Shown in pieces: positions 35,540 to 47,548 of a stretch of 64,000 bases of DNA. The position numbers and the translations under genes are program-made. The stretch covers positions 46,474-110,473 of the forward strand of contig MNCI01037629.1 of the NCBI GenBank assembly GCA_015680685.1. The letters run 5' to 3'. Numbering within the stretch: the stretch's first letter is position 1; every line of letters begins with the position of its first letter. This stretch comes from Gnetum montanum. Its lineage: Eukaryota > Streptophyta > Gnetopsida > Gnetales > Gnetaceae. Below the pieces are notes generated by a model. It was not told where the DNA came from, made no database searches, and saw only the letters and a list, made by a program, of their open reading frames with translations.

Positions 35540-36136
35540 CTTTCTCCGCAAGGACTTGGACTGCTCCAAGATGCTTCTTGCCCTGCCTCGATTGAGCGTT
35601 GATGCTCAGATTTCTGCAACTCGGCATGTTCGGCCGCCCTCTGGACGGATCAATATATCGCTACCTAGTTTTTCATTTTCCCGCGGCGTTGGACTCTGGA
35701 TCGGACATTGACGCCCGTATGCCTGTATGGTCAGAACTCAGAAGTTTTTAAATGTGTCTCTCGAAACAGGTTTTTTCAAAGTTAACTATTATCTGCAACT
35801 TGTAGTTCAAGGTTGGTTTAAGGTTTATTGTTGCAGATAATTTTTTTAATTCAAAATGTTTTCACTTTAAAAAGAAGTTTTTGAAATTTGTTCGAACTTA
35901 TTGCTCTAGCTTTACTTTCTTCGTTTTCTTTTTCATTTTCTTTTGTTCAGGGAGGCACCTTTTACCATCAATTTTCAACCCTGTAAGGAAAATTCTATTT
36001 TGGGTTTTGTGTTTTTTCGGCACCACACCCGAGTTAAAAAAAAAATTCCAGATTTTTCAATTGGAATAAATTGGAATTTGCTAGTGCCTTTGAATGGATG
36101 ATCTTTTTGTACTTTAACGGCATATGATCGTTAAAA
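35540..36136. promoter_or_regulatory. 5' flank of RMI1
   Basis: The region upstream of the RMI1 start. No clear TATA box at a normal distance; the first 180 bp are GC-richer than the rest, as expected for a housekeeping promoter. Farther out there is only AT-rich DNA before the RTE remnant. Confidence 0.4.
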
Positions 36137-37690
36137 ATGTTTGCTCCTATTTTGGCATTTTTTAAAACCCCATGTTGGAAAATCATGGTCGTTGATGGGA
36201 TTCAAGAAGATTATGTTGGCAAAATTAAGGTCCCAAAAATATTGGTACTAGTTGCAATTCAAAGAAAATTGGAAAAACCATTTTGGGTGAATCAAAAAGC
36301 AAAAAATAGATCACCAATGATGAAGTGCAACACTTTATCTAAAATAAAAAATTTTGCTTTAAGGAATAGCAACAAAGCAATAGCCAAGAAAACAAGCTAT
36401 ATACAAAATGGCAAAGAATGAAGCAACCTTAGCAATAACCAAAGCTAAACATAAGGCTTTGAATAGCTTTTATAAGAAATTACGAATAAATGAAAGAAAA
36501 AAATTTATTTATAAATTGGCAAAAATCAAGAACAAAAACTTTACCAACATTGATCATGTCAAATGCATCAAGGAAGCAATTGGAAGAAGTTTGGTAAAAG
36601 ACAATGAAATTTTGGATAAGTAAAAAAATTATTTTCAAGAATTATTAAATGAAGAATTCCCAAGAGAAGACATCATAGGAGAACCAAATTTTGGTTTGCT
36701 TAATGAACTTTCCTTCTCTTAGGTGAAGGTAGCTTTATCAAAGATAAAAAATGAAAAAAATTGTTGGACCAAATAATATTCCTATAGAAGCTTAGAAAGC
36801 ATTGGGCGATACAAGAGTTTTTTGGCTAACACAATTATTTAACAACATTTTGAAGGATGGAAAAATGCCTAGCAATTGGAGAAAGCTTTGTAGTTCCCAT
36901 TTATAAAAATAAAGGATACATACAAAATTGTGCAAACTATAGAGGGATTAAACTAATGAGCCGTACTATGAAGCTTTGGGAGAGAATTATAGAGTAGCAT
37001 CATAGACTTGAATCAATAGTATCAAAAAATCAATTTGGATTTATGCCACAAAGATCTACTGTAGAGGCTATTTTTTGATACAAAAATTAATGAAAAATTT
37101 TCAGAAAACATAGTAAAAATCTACATATGATCTTCATTGACTTGGAAAAAGCATATGATAGAGTGTCTAGAGATTTTATTTGGTGGACCTTGTAGAGGAA
37201 AAACATTCTTGATAAATATATTAAAGTGATTGAAGACATGTATGAAAGAGCTACCACTAAAATTAAAACAACTCGTGGAATAATATCTAATTTCTAGTCA
37301 CAGTAGGGCTATATTAAGGGTTTGCACTTAGCTTGTACATATTTGCCATTATTATGGATGAATTAAGAGAAGAAATACAAAATGAAATCCCTTGGTGTAT
37401 GCTATTTGCAAATGATAGCTCTAGAAAATATTGTTACTAAAATGGAGAAGTGGAGACATGCTCTAGAATCAAAAGGCTTTAAAATTAGCAAAAGTAAGAC
37501 AGAATATATGGAATGTAATTTTAATAATAACATAAACAGTAGTGAACTAGAAGTGACAATTCAAGACAAAAAGTCCCTCACTACAAACAATTTCGTTACC
37601 TAGGATCAATCCTCTAATCATATAGTGAAATTGATATTAATAAAGATATTAGAAATAGAATTGAGGTATGATGGTCAAAATAAAGATAAG
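36137..37690 (+). pseudogene. RTE LINE ORF2, 5' part (RT)
   Basis: Frameshifted remnants of an RTE reverse transcriptase in order: KIKNFALRNSNKAIAKKTSY, FYKKLRINERKKFIYKLAKI, MIFIDLEKAYDRVSRDFIWW (near 37,125-37,185), [20 protein letters not shown] and RYLGSIL near 37,595. It ends abruptly at the N at 37,691. The missing C-terminal part appears at about 41,465-41,915, so the two belong together around an insertion. Confidence 0.8.
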
Positions 37691-37692
37691 NG

Positions 37693-38093
37693 GAGTGCCT
37701 TGAATGGTCTGCACGCAGATCAAACGAGGACTTCCCCAACGTACGCGCTTTGCAATGCGTTGGGTTATACGTAAACGATGCACATTAAACGTAAACTGTA
37801 ACGTAAACAGGCACAATAACATAAACGAGAATGTAAACGTAAACTGAAAAAGCAAAGAAAACTGTAATAAATCTGGGCAAAATGTAAACTATTTTGTATT
37901 GAAAAATGATTACAGTGTGCACTGGTCAGAACGCAGTTGTGGATTGATCACAAGGCGGACGTTTAGCCTCGGTGGGTGATGACGGGTGCTGGAAGATGCA
38001 GGTTTTGGATTGTAGGGAAATGCAACGTCCAAGTCTGATGCCCAGCGTACAGAGGTTGATGCCCTGATTTGCTAAGTGTCCCAAATTCCAGTT
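37693..38093. repeat. Direct repeat of about 400 bp, copy 1
   Basis: Matches 39,805-40,210 from GAGTGCCTTGAAT to GTGTCCCA-x-ATTC with scattered substitutions. Offset 2,112 bp. Confidence 0.88.
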
Positions 38094-38868
38094 GGCACAT
38101 TGAAGTGAGTGGGTTGTTGAACAAGGGGTATGGTTCCTTTCCCAGCCACAGACTGTGAAGTGACACCCTGAATGTGTGGGGTTGATGTAACAAAAGTGGC
38201 CCCATATGTTTGCACTGGCAACATGTACGGGGTGGACGTGGATGTGGGTAATCCATGTCGGGACACTGGTGCTTGCGTGCTCGTTGACGCGTGATGATGA
38301 ATTGTCTATCTCGCATGTGAGTGGAACAATGGGTTAACATGAGCATGGGGACTGAGGGTGTGGTATGAATCCTCAGGTTTAGATTGTGCCTCGAATTCAT
38401 CTACATGATGTTGGTTTTGGGGCTCCTCAGTGGGTCACCGTGTGTTTTGGCTCCTTGCCAGAAGGAGCTAAGAGATGAGTCGATGGTGAGGCTCAGAAAG
38501 GGGGATGTGTCATATACAGAGGGGATGAATTCATGACCTCCCATGTATATGCACTCGAAGTTTCATTTTGCCTCTTGTTTTATGGTGTTAAGGGGAAGGT
38601 TGGCCTGAATCTTCACACAAATAAAGTTGTATTGTTCCTGTGTGAGGATTACAAAGGTGCATGTGTTAGAGTTCTGAGATGACTCCATGGTGATGTGTGA
38701 CGGGGTAGCGTACGGGCTGGCTAACAAGTGCTGAGTGTGTTTCGGGCTAAGTGCGCAGCGTGACTAGACTGCAACGTGTGCAGTGTGACTAACTGTCCAT
38801 GAAAACTATCAGCGTGAATGAGAAAAAATTTTTCTAAGTGTAAGAGGCAGCGTAGAGTGTATACGGGA
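38094..38868. other. Region between direct repeat and 21-bp array
   Basis: A minus-strand open frame of 145 codons and an overlapping one rich in Pro, Ser and Thr cover part of it. No family recognised; no gene called. Confidence 0.35.
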
Positions 38869-39662
38869 CGTAGATTTGCAGTCACAGGGTGCAAATATGC
38901 AGTCGCAAAGTGCAAATCTGAGAGAGCTAAATGCAAATCTGCAATATTTGAACGTAGATCTAGTGGAACAAGGCGCAGATCTGTAGTCACAAGGTGCAGA
39001 TTTGAAGTGATAGGGCATAGATCTGCAGTCACGGATGCTGGATCTACAGTTACATGGTGCATATCTGAAGGAGCAGGATGTAGATCTGCAATGTTTGAGC
39101 GTAGATCTGCAATCATAGGGTGCAGATCTGGAGTGACAGGGCGTAGATCTGCAGTCACGGAGGCTGGATCTGCAGTTACAGGGTGTAGATCTGAAGGAGC
39201 AGGACACAGATCTGCAATGTCTAAGCATAGATTTGCAATCACAGGGTGCAGATTTGGAGTGACAGGGCATAGATTTGCAGTCACGGAGGTTGGATCTGCA
39301 GTTACAGGGTGCAGATCTGAAGGAGCAGGACACAAATATGCAATGTCTAAGCGTAGATTTGCAATCATAGGGTGCAGATTTGGAGTGGCAGGGCATAGAT
39401 CTGCAGTCACGGAGGCTGGATCTGCAGTTACAGGGTGTAGATCTGAAGGAGCAGGACACAGATCTGCAATGTCTAAGCGTAGATCTGCAATCACAGGGTG
39501 CAGATCTGGAATGACAAGGCGTAGATCTGCACTCACAGAGGCTGGATTTGCAGTTATAGTGTGTAGATCTGAAATAATCAGGCGTAGATCTAGAAGAATA
39601 GGGTGCAGATCTATAGTAACAATGCGTAGATCTGGGATGGCAAGATGTAGATCTAGGAGAAA
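38869..39662. repeat. Minisatellite: 21-bp units in 126-bp higher-order repeats
   Basis: Units begin AGATCTG (or AGATTTG, AAATCTG) every 21 bp. The marker GAAGGAGCAGG recurs at 39,067, 39,193, 39,319 and 39,445, exactly 126 bp apart, so six units form a higher-order repeat. Because 21 is a multiple of 3, open frames appear on both strands (286, 271 and 295 codons) with seven-residue periodicity; these are repeat artefacts unless shown otherwise. Confidence 0.92.
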
Positions 39663-39804
39663 AAGGCCCTCCTTCTAGCGCCATTTTCTGTACCATCCGA
39701 AATCATTAGTGAAAGGTTGGAATGAAACAAACACTGCGAGACCCTCGAAAGAAATATAGAAGACCCTACCTTCGCTTGAGGGCAAGATGGAATGGACAAA
39801 GGTA

Positions 39805-40210
39805 GAGTGCCTTGAATAGTTTGCACGCGAATCAAACAAGGACTTCCCCAACGTACACACTTTGCAATGTGTTGGGTTATACGTAAACGATGCACATTAA
39901 ATGTAAACTGTACTGTAATGTAAACAGGCACAATAATGTAAACGAGAATGTAAAAGTAAACTAAAAAAATAAAGAAAACTACAATAAATCTAGGCAAAAC
40001 GTAAACTATTTTGTATTGAAAAATGATTACAGTGTGCACCGGTCAGAACGCAGTTGTGGATTGATCACAAGGCGGAAGTTTAGCCCTGATGGGTGATGAT
40101 GGGTGCTAGAAGATGCAGGTTTTGGATTGCAGGGAAATGTAGCGTCCAAGTCTGATGCCAAGCGTACAGAGGTTGATGCCTTGATTTGCTAAGTGTCCCA
40201 GATTCTAGTT
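39805..40210. repeat. Direct repeat of about 400 bp, copy 2
   Basis: Second copy of 37,693-38,093; diverges after GTGTCCCAGATTCTAGTT. Confidence 0.88.
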
Positions 40211-40389
40211 TTTTTATCTCCGTTTGTAAAAATTGCCCACCTAGATCTAGTGAAAAATCAGGGTTTTTATAAGATCTTGGGCGTTAGATTCGGATCTGGA
40301 AGGAGATGAGTGGCTGTGAGGTGAGAAAAATTCGGATCGGGAGACAGGTGGTGCGTTGACCGAGTGCAGGATATGTTACAACTGTACAA

Positions 40390-40510
40390 TGTGCAGCGTA
40401 TGAGATTGGGCATCAACCTCAGCGTACAGGCTCAGCATCAACCTCAGCGTATAGGCTCAGCATCAACCTCAGCGTACACCTCAGCATACACCTTAGTGTA
40501 CACCTCATGA
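40390..40510. repeat. Short tandem array with AGCGTACA core
   Basis: Repeats of CAGCGTACAGGCTCAGCAT and shorter CTCAGCGTACAC units, slightly diverged. Confidence 0.75.
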
Positions 40511-40609
40511 ATTGACATGTTGGATGTTTGATTGTGTATGTTGGTGCTTGTCCCTTGGTGCTTGAGTGCTGTTGATCCTCCAGGGTGTCCGGATGCTGAT
40601 TTTGACTTC

Positions 40610-41170
40610 ATTTTCATGTAGTTTCGGGCCTGTTTTAGTGGTGTATGCTAGGCTATATGCTGGCCAACGTACAACAAGATGTACCCAGCGTACACTCTTG
40701 AAAATGCATCATTTCAAGCTCAAAACTTGATTTTTAGGTACTTGTGATGATGCCCAATAGTTGCTCTACCCCTAGGAGTCAATTTCAGGTGAAAATCTTG
40801 CTCTTTGGTGCCTGTTTTGGGCCGTTTTTGGTGGTGTATGCTGGCCAGCGTACAGCAAAATGTACCCAACGTACACACATAAAAATGCATCATTTAGGGC
40901 CCAAAACTTGATTTTCAGGTGCCTGTGATGATGCCCAACAGTTGCCCTACCTCCAGGAGTCAATTTTAGGTGAAAATATTGCTCTTTGGTGCCTGTTTTG
41001 GGCCGTTTTTGGTGGTGTACATTGGGCTGTATGCTGGCCAGCGTACAACAAGATGTACCCAGCATACACACATAAAAATGCATCATTTAGGGCCCAAAAT
41101 TTTATTTTTAGGAGGCTGAGAGCTGTTGGGGACCTTGGGGAAGGTCTTGGGGTCTAGACGCTCAATTTTG
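40610..41170. repeat. Tandem repeat of about 182 bp, three copies
   Basis: GCCTGTTTT starts at about 40,628, 40,810 and 40,991. Each unit contains GTGTATGCTGGCCAGCGTAC-like and ATGCATCATTT-like blocks. A more diverged unit may follow to about 41,330. Confidence 0.82.
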
Positions 41171-41464
41171 GCATGTTTTGGCTCATTTTTGGGGCCCAAA
41201 AGTTGCTATACGTTGGCCTATACACTGGCCAGCGTGTAGCTCAGCGTGCAGAGTGTATACTTGGTCAATCCCAAGTATTTTGGACCCAAAACATGAAGTT
41301 CCTGATGCTGGATGCTGATGTAGTCACCTGTGGGTCTTGGGGAACTCTTGCTTGTTCAATTATGCTCTGTTGGATGCTGTTTTTGAGGCTTTCAAGCCTG
41401 GTCATGTTGGGGACCAACATGACTTAGCTCAATTTCTATCTACAAGTGTTAGCCAAAATTTTTG

Positions 41465-41915
41465 TGGTGTTTCAGTGTTGAATGTTGAGCAATACAAAAA
41501 ATGCATGAACAACAAATGACTGTGGCAAAACTACAAATGATTCTATGGATGTTGAATGTTGAATATCACTAAAATAAATAAACTACATGGTATAGATATT
41601 AGAGGAAGACTTTGAGTGGCTTTTATTTTAGATAAGTTACAAGAATGACAGCTTAGATGGTTTGGACATGTGCAAAGAAGATCAAACAATAAGCCTATAA
41701 ACAAAGGTTGCTACATCACTATTTTAGGAAAGCCATCGAAAAGAAGACTAAAGAAGACATGGGAAAAATTGATTGAAGATTATTTAAAGAAACTACAAAT
41801 GAACAAGGATTTAGCTCTTCCTACAGATAAATGATGAAAAAGAACTCATGTAGCCAACCACATTTTGCTGAGATAAGGTTTGTTGAGACAAGGCTAGGAT
41901 GATGATGATTAGTTG
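41465..41915 (+). pseudogene. RTE LINE ORF2, 3' part and tail
   Basis: Encodes NVEQYKKCMNNK, MLNITKINKL, then QLRWFGHVQRRS and GKPSKRRLKKTWEK, the C-terminal part of RTE ORF2. It ends TTGAGACAAGGCTAGGATGA, then GATGATGATT, the RTE tail. Continues the element broken at 37,690; about 70 codons seem missing between the parts. Confidence 0.75.
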
Positions 41916-41966
41916 TACTTGATATAAGATAAACTTTTGATTTTTGAAAGACCATACAATAGCATA

Positions 41967-43554
41967 TGAAACACCGTGAAAATTGTGAGTCAGCCTCAGG
42001 CGAAGATGCATGATTCAGGTAAAAGTACATGACAGAATTCCAGAAGGGAGAACAAGGCAAGGCAAGGCAAGAAGGCGCGCGGCATCAAGACTTCGGTTTT
42101 CTTTTGCAGATTCCCTATCTTACTATGTTTTCTGTATTTACGCTATAGCACGCAACATAGCGTAATGATGCTTTGCGTAACATAGTCTGATATTCGAAGG
42201 CGGTTTACCTCAGCAGATTTGGCGAAGCCTAAGGCCTAAGTAGCGTAATATGCGATCTCTCGTGTATTCTGCTAAGTCTTTTGCCAAGGGTAGATTTACG
42301 CTCTGTTACGCAACGCAGCGTAATGAGCGTCGAAAGCGTCAAAGAGAATCCAAAGGAAGCGCAACAGATCAACTTTTTTCTCTTTCTTGCAGATTGGGCA
42401 CCTTATGTTCATTACGTAATGCAGCGTATGTCAGCGTAATCCATCGCCAAGTTAATCATTGTTTACGCTTCACTACGCTTGGCAGCGTAAACAAGCCTAA
42501 GGCAACTTGAGTCCATTACATTTGTACTTTATTACGCTCTTTTACGCGACGCAATGCGTACGAGTGTAATGTAGTCCAAAATCAATTAAGACATGCCCGA
42601 TCCACACTTGTTATTCATATGCACAATACGCAGATGAGCGTATTGTGCGTAGTCACGAATTTCAGCACAAGGATGATCAAGTCAACGATCTTCCGAAGGG
42701 TTTGAAACACGTGTCATCACAGCTATTCCTTCTCCACATGCTGTCAAACTTATAAATACCTCAATTGGCAAAATAGACAAAGAGGGAGAGGAGGAGAAAA
42801 CAAAAAAAACATACAGAGAGAAACAGAGAAAGAGAGCAGCATTTTTTTTTTGCAATCTTTTGGTAGCACTATCCTTTAACAGAGACGGGAAACATTTTGC
42901 AAAACATTGGCAGCAAGAGCGATTACCCTTTTGGCGAAAATACAACTTTCTCCATCGGTGATCGCTGACAGTTCCGAGCAAAGACTACCCAAGGCAAAAG
43001 GAGCAGATCAGAGATCGAGAGATCATCTGGTGTGGCTTGTGAGTTCTATTGATCAGAAACAGTTGATCGATAGACGTCAGAACTTGACCTTCCTTGCATC
43101 CCATCTCCGGCCTACAAGGTAGATCGGACTCCATTCTGTACTTCTGCTTTGACAGTTTTCTTGTTACTTTGTGTTTGTTTCATACAAAACAATCGGGGTC
43201 TCCACAGTGTAACTTGAATATACAAAATACTCATTTTTCTGAGTCAAACCATAGATCTTGTAATCACGCATTTCTCTCGTGTCTGATTCCTTTTACCGCG
43301 TTAACGTTATCATTATTGTAATTCATCTACATTGTTTTTCTCTCATTTCACGACTCGTCAAATCAAATCGTTCCACGAAATATTCATAATCTCCATCGGT
43401 TTACTGATTTAGTAAGTCCCTGTCTGATCGACAAGACCGTTTAGGGCACTGCAGATTCGTTTTCTCCAGCACAGCCCTCGCACGGATCCGCGGTTAAGAC
43501 TGTGTACACGGATTTTGTTTGGTATTCCAACTGCCGACATTTTCCGTCATTACA
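41967..43554 (+). repeat. 5' LTR of Tat-lineage element
   Basis: 1,588 bp, starts TGAAACACCG and ends CATTACA. TATAAATA at 42,751-42,758. The part 42,120-42,660 is packed with GCGTAA/TTACGC and TACGCT motifs. Confidence 0.95.
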
Positions 43555-43560
43555 ATTTTC

Positions 43561-43578
43561 TGGTGCTAGAAGGAGGGC
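43561..43578 (+). other. Primer-binding site of Tat-lineage element
   Basis: TGGTGCTAGAAGGAGGGC follows the LTR after six bases (ATTTTC). A TGG start and position fit a PBS; I do not assign the tRNA. Confidence 0.65.
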
Positions 43579-43796
43579 CTAGGCTCCGATTCATATTTTT
43601 CAGGTAGCCCTGTTAGCAATTTATACCCAAAAACGTAAACGTAATACCTCTAGGGAAGTTTACGGCAAATCGTGTGGTATAGATCGGTCACAGGAATGAT
43701 TCCATTAGAATCCTACAGGGTAGAAAGCCTATTCGCGATCTTTTTGTCCACCATCGTTTAGATTCGGTCGTACATTGACGTCAATATACTTGATCA

Positions 43797-46580
43797 ATGG
43801 ATTCCACATACACTACCACAACCGCCATGGTCGCCGCTGATTTGGGTGCCACATCTGTGAACCCCATCGCTGTTACCAGACCAGCTTCTGGTGCAGTAGG
43901 ACCTCAGGGACCATCGTGTCGGTTATTGAGACTGTAGGGCAAAGACCCAGTATTCACTGTCGTAACCCCCGAGGAATACAATTTCATCTGCGTCAAGATC
44001 CAGGCGAAGCTTGCCCTTAGCCGAGCCGAAATCGAGGCAAAGCAGAATTTCGAGATGATCCATCGAGGGGGTCAGGATTTCACCCCAACAGCCTATGACA
44101 TTATCCCTTTAACAGACCATCAACATGAAATTATAACACAGTTGGTCATGGCCAAGAGCCAGGCTACACGGGCTATGACGAAACCCTAGAATGGGGAGGA
44201 GGAAGAGGATGAATTTGCAGCCTAGTCTGAACATTTGTACCATACTCTGAGCCCCCACACGTACACAAATCCCCTGTTTCCTTACAATGGAGAAGCCGCC
44301 CCTCTTAACCCAGCCATGACCACATAGACGCACTTCCCTGTCATTCCCCAAGCCACTGCGTAGCCATCTGGGCTGCAAGTGCAAGTACCCCACAATAACA
44401 TGGGGGTGGTTTCATCACCGTGGGTGCTCAGCATTCCATTGGTGGTTCCAGTGACCATCGCGCCCCATTTCATCCCTCAAATCCAACCCCACACCATATC
44501 CACAACTCGCCTGGTGCAGACTTTATCGCTTCCGCCCCCTCTAACCCAACAGATAACCATCGTCGTGCTGCCTCAAATACTCGTCCGACAGCCTAACGTA
44601 GGTCAGTGGACCATCCCTGCGGCACAATATAACCAGTCCACAGTATATGGTGTGCAACCCTCACTTGCACCTACGACGCATGTTCCGCAGACAATCCCAT
44701 AATATCCATATCCCTATCTCGCGCAGCAGGCGGCGGCTAACCTGTCTTCTTAGACCGGTGGGTGGTGGTCCTCACAGGTCCCCCTGCCTGCAGGGATCCC
44801 CGCCCCACCATCTACCGGCCAAATCATCCCACCATTTCCACTGCCTGGCACAGCTTTTTCAAGTCAGCCCCCTGCTCCTCCTGTACAGACACCTCCACCA
44901 ACAGGTCTAGACCAAGCCTTTTTACTTATTCAAACCCTCACCGAGGAGGTTAGGCGCCTTAAGGCCGCTGGCTCAGACACTGTACAGATCATGGACTTCT
45001 ACCAAGATGATCCTATTAGCTCAGCGGTCCCTATGCTGTCGTTGCCATCGGGGATGTCCTTACCTCATTTTATCAAATATAATAGGGAGGGGGATCCTAA
45101 TGCTCATTTAGTCACCTTTAGATCCGAATCCTTGTTGTTGCAATAGTGGCCTCACACGATCATCCGCGTCTTTGCTATATCTCTAGCAGGAAAAGCTTTA
45201 GATTGGTATCGAGCCCTCCCACGCTCTTCCATTTCAACCTTGGAAGAGCTTTTGACACAATTTGTGACTCGCTTTAAATACAACTTAAAGCCAGAAGTCA
45301 CGTTGGATCAACTCATGGGAGTGAAACAAGACCCTCTTGAACCAGTCCAGAAGTTCATACAGCGTTGGAATGCTACTTTGAATGAGATTCGTGAGCCAAT
45401 CGCGGAGCCACACTTACTGGCCATCTTCAAAGGAGCAATTAATGACTTTATTAAGTTAAAGCTATATTATCTTTCCCCTAACTCTTTACATCATGCCTTT
45501 GCTCAAACAAGAAGCATCCAAGATGCTGCGAAGGCTAGCAAAGACCCGGCGTATGTCGCCTACAAGAACGCTCACAACAAGGGCAAGGACAAAGGTAAAA
45601 CAACGACAACGACAGTAGCTGCGCTGGCTGAGGGCACAAAGAACAAGAATAAGAAGGCACCTACGGCGCCTCCTAAGACCACGGTTAGTGCGGGGAGTAC
45701 TAGCCAAGACACAGCTGCCCCTGAAGGGCCCCCCCAGCCAAAACCAAACTTTGAGCGTAAAGATCGCTCAAAGTATACAGCCTTGCCTGTAAAACACTCA
45801 GAACTGTTGAAACAATTGTTAGGGGCAGGATACATGCAACCCAAAAGGGTATCCGAAGAAGCTTTGAAGCGTCATAGACGTCATTGTGAACTGCTGAAGA
45901 ATCCTTCTTTAGCCTTACCTAACGAATCACCAGTTCCGAAATCTTTCAGGCTGGATCGTTTCTGTGACTACCACCAGTTGTGTGGTCACGACACAGATTA
46001 TTGTTGGGCGTTGAAGAATGACATTCAACGCATAATCGATGAGGGTCATTTGAAATTAGATGGCAGTAGTCCGACGTGTCCGGAAAACCAAGCATTGCAC
46101 GTGTATAAGGATCCGTTGAATGCAAACAACGCACCCTATACAATCAATGTGGTGAGTATGGACAGTGAGAGGGAGGCACCACCCAAACAACCTTTTGTTT
46201 TGCGTGTACCTACCAACTCACAACAGGGGGAAAACCTTTCATCGACAGCCAGTGGCGTCTCAAGGCCACCTTTTATCATTCGTGCACCTTCTCAGAATGC
46301 CACTCAGCCACATAGTAATAGTAAAGCCGCGGCCTCTTCCGCGCCCACGCATAAAGCACCTTTCATTATCAGAGCACGAAAACCACCGGCTGCCCCTCTC
46401 ACGCAGGGGCAGGCCTCTAACCAATACCGCCAACCGCCACCTGACAAACAAAAGGGAAAAGACGCATTTGTTAACGCCACAAAAGACCACTTTACGCTCG
46501 GCTTCCCTAAGCCTAGGCCCTGGCCTCTTTACCTTCGCCTGTACCTCAGGGGCAAGACAAAGGTGCAGAAATGCAGCCAC
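43797..46580 (+). pseudogene. gag of Tat-lineage element
   Basis: ATG 43,797 opens a frame kept to about 46,550, with about eight stops, all TAG/TAA where Gln (or Trp) fits (43,935; 44,187; 44,223; 44,325; 44,361; 44,700; 44,754; 45,144). The N-terminal half is Pro/Gln-rich. The gag core is at 45,170-45,500 (GKALDWYRALPRSSISTLEE). A Lys-rich stretch is at 45,570-45,660 and the Tat-type Cys/His motif at about 45,958-46,025 (FCDYHQLCGHDTDYCWALK). From 45,240 to 46,736 it is fully open. A frameshift before about 46,570 separates it from the protease frame. Confidence 0.85.
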
Positions 46581-47548
46581 CTCCTCTCGGGGAGAAAAAG
46601 AACAATCTCTCGATTAACATCATTCCACCTCGGGAGATTCGTCTCTTGGGACGAATGGAAGAAGACAAGGGGAATAAACAACCTAGTCGAGAGAAAGACC
46701 TCCTCGACGTGTTCACGCAGGTCAAACAGGCTCTAAAACAAAAAAATACAACGCTGAGCCTCTATGACCTACTTATGACATCCCAAAAACACCGTGAGGC
46801 TATGGTCCGTATGCTGACATCCATACCTATGGATGAAAGCTTACCAACGGAGGAGGAAGCGATACACGCTGTCATGTTTCCTTCCAAAGCTGAGCAACCT
46901 AAGCCCACCTCACTGACCTTTCATGACGAGTCCATCAAAGATGATCCTGAGAAAGGTTAGGTGACAACTGAACCCATGTTCATCACCATTCGGGTTGGTC
47001 AATATCGAATCTGGAGGGTACACATGGACGACGGCGCAGCTGCAAATGTCATTCCTTATCCCATCGTGGATAGGTTGGGTCTGGTCGACCAGATCATTCC
47101 CATAACGACAACATGCGTAAAGTCGTTCAATGGAGCAAGGGTTCAGGTCAAGAGGACGGTGCGTATCGAGTTTGTGGCAGGGAATCAATTCCCAACGAAT
47201 GCCACATTCCTAGTCGTCGAGGAGATGCCTGGGTTCAACTTGATCTTAGGGAGGTCCTGGCTAGCCCAGCTAAGGGCGGTTTCATCATCGATACATCAGG
47301 AAATACACTTACCCTATGCAAGAGGGGAGGTCGTAATACGCGGTGATGAAATCAACCCCAGGACTGTTAACAATATTGAAGAAGAACGGGGTTCGGAGAT
47401 AGAAACATCGGATGATCAAACCCATCTCCAAATCCCTTAATAAACCGAAGCCAACGATGACAGTCTAGCCTGGGCCAACCTGCCATTTTAGGATGGCAGC
47501 ATGGAGGAGTCAGACTGTAAATCCCTCCGCCCTTATGCAACACTGAAC
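46571..47548 (+). pseudogene. Linker and aspartic protease of Tat-lineage element
   Basis: The frame runs from 46,571 with one TAG at 46,958-46,960. The protease core at 46,970-47,300 shows VHMDDGAAANVIPYP, with D-D-G where D-T/S-G is usual, and FNLILGRSWL as the C-terminal part. After 47,438 two TAA codons (Gln expected) and a TAG interrupt it, then YATLN ends at a possible splice donor AAC|GTAAAG (47,549). Confidence 0.78.

Larger units (their letters stand above)
37693..41464. mobile_element. Unclassified repeat-rich insertion inside the RTE LINE
   Basis: About 3.8 kb separating the two RTE parts. It contains direct repeats of about 400 bp, a 21-bp-based array, a short GCGTACA-rich array and a 182-bp repeat block. 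No RT, integrase or transposase motif is seen. The right edge is placed only approximately, from where RTE-like coding resumes. Possibly a non-autonomous element. Confidence 0.5.

Noticed and set aside
35540-35569. Earlier RMI1 start at TTG 35,569
   Set aside because: Not an ATG; the first in-frame ATG is 35,539 and an in-frame TGA lies farther upstream.
35361-35711. 116-codon plus-strand frame over RMI1 exon 1
   Set aside because: Opposite-strand shadow of the GC-rich, low-complexity first exon of RMI1.
38721-39696. Long open frames on both strands (271, 295 and 286 codons)
   Set aside because: All follow the 21-bp repeat period, so stops are avoided in several frames at once; no start context, domain or codon signal supports a protein.
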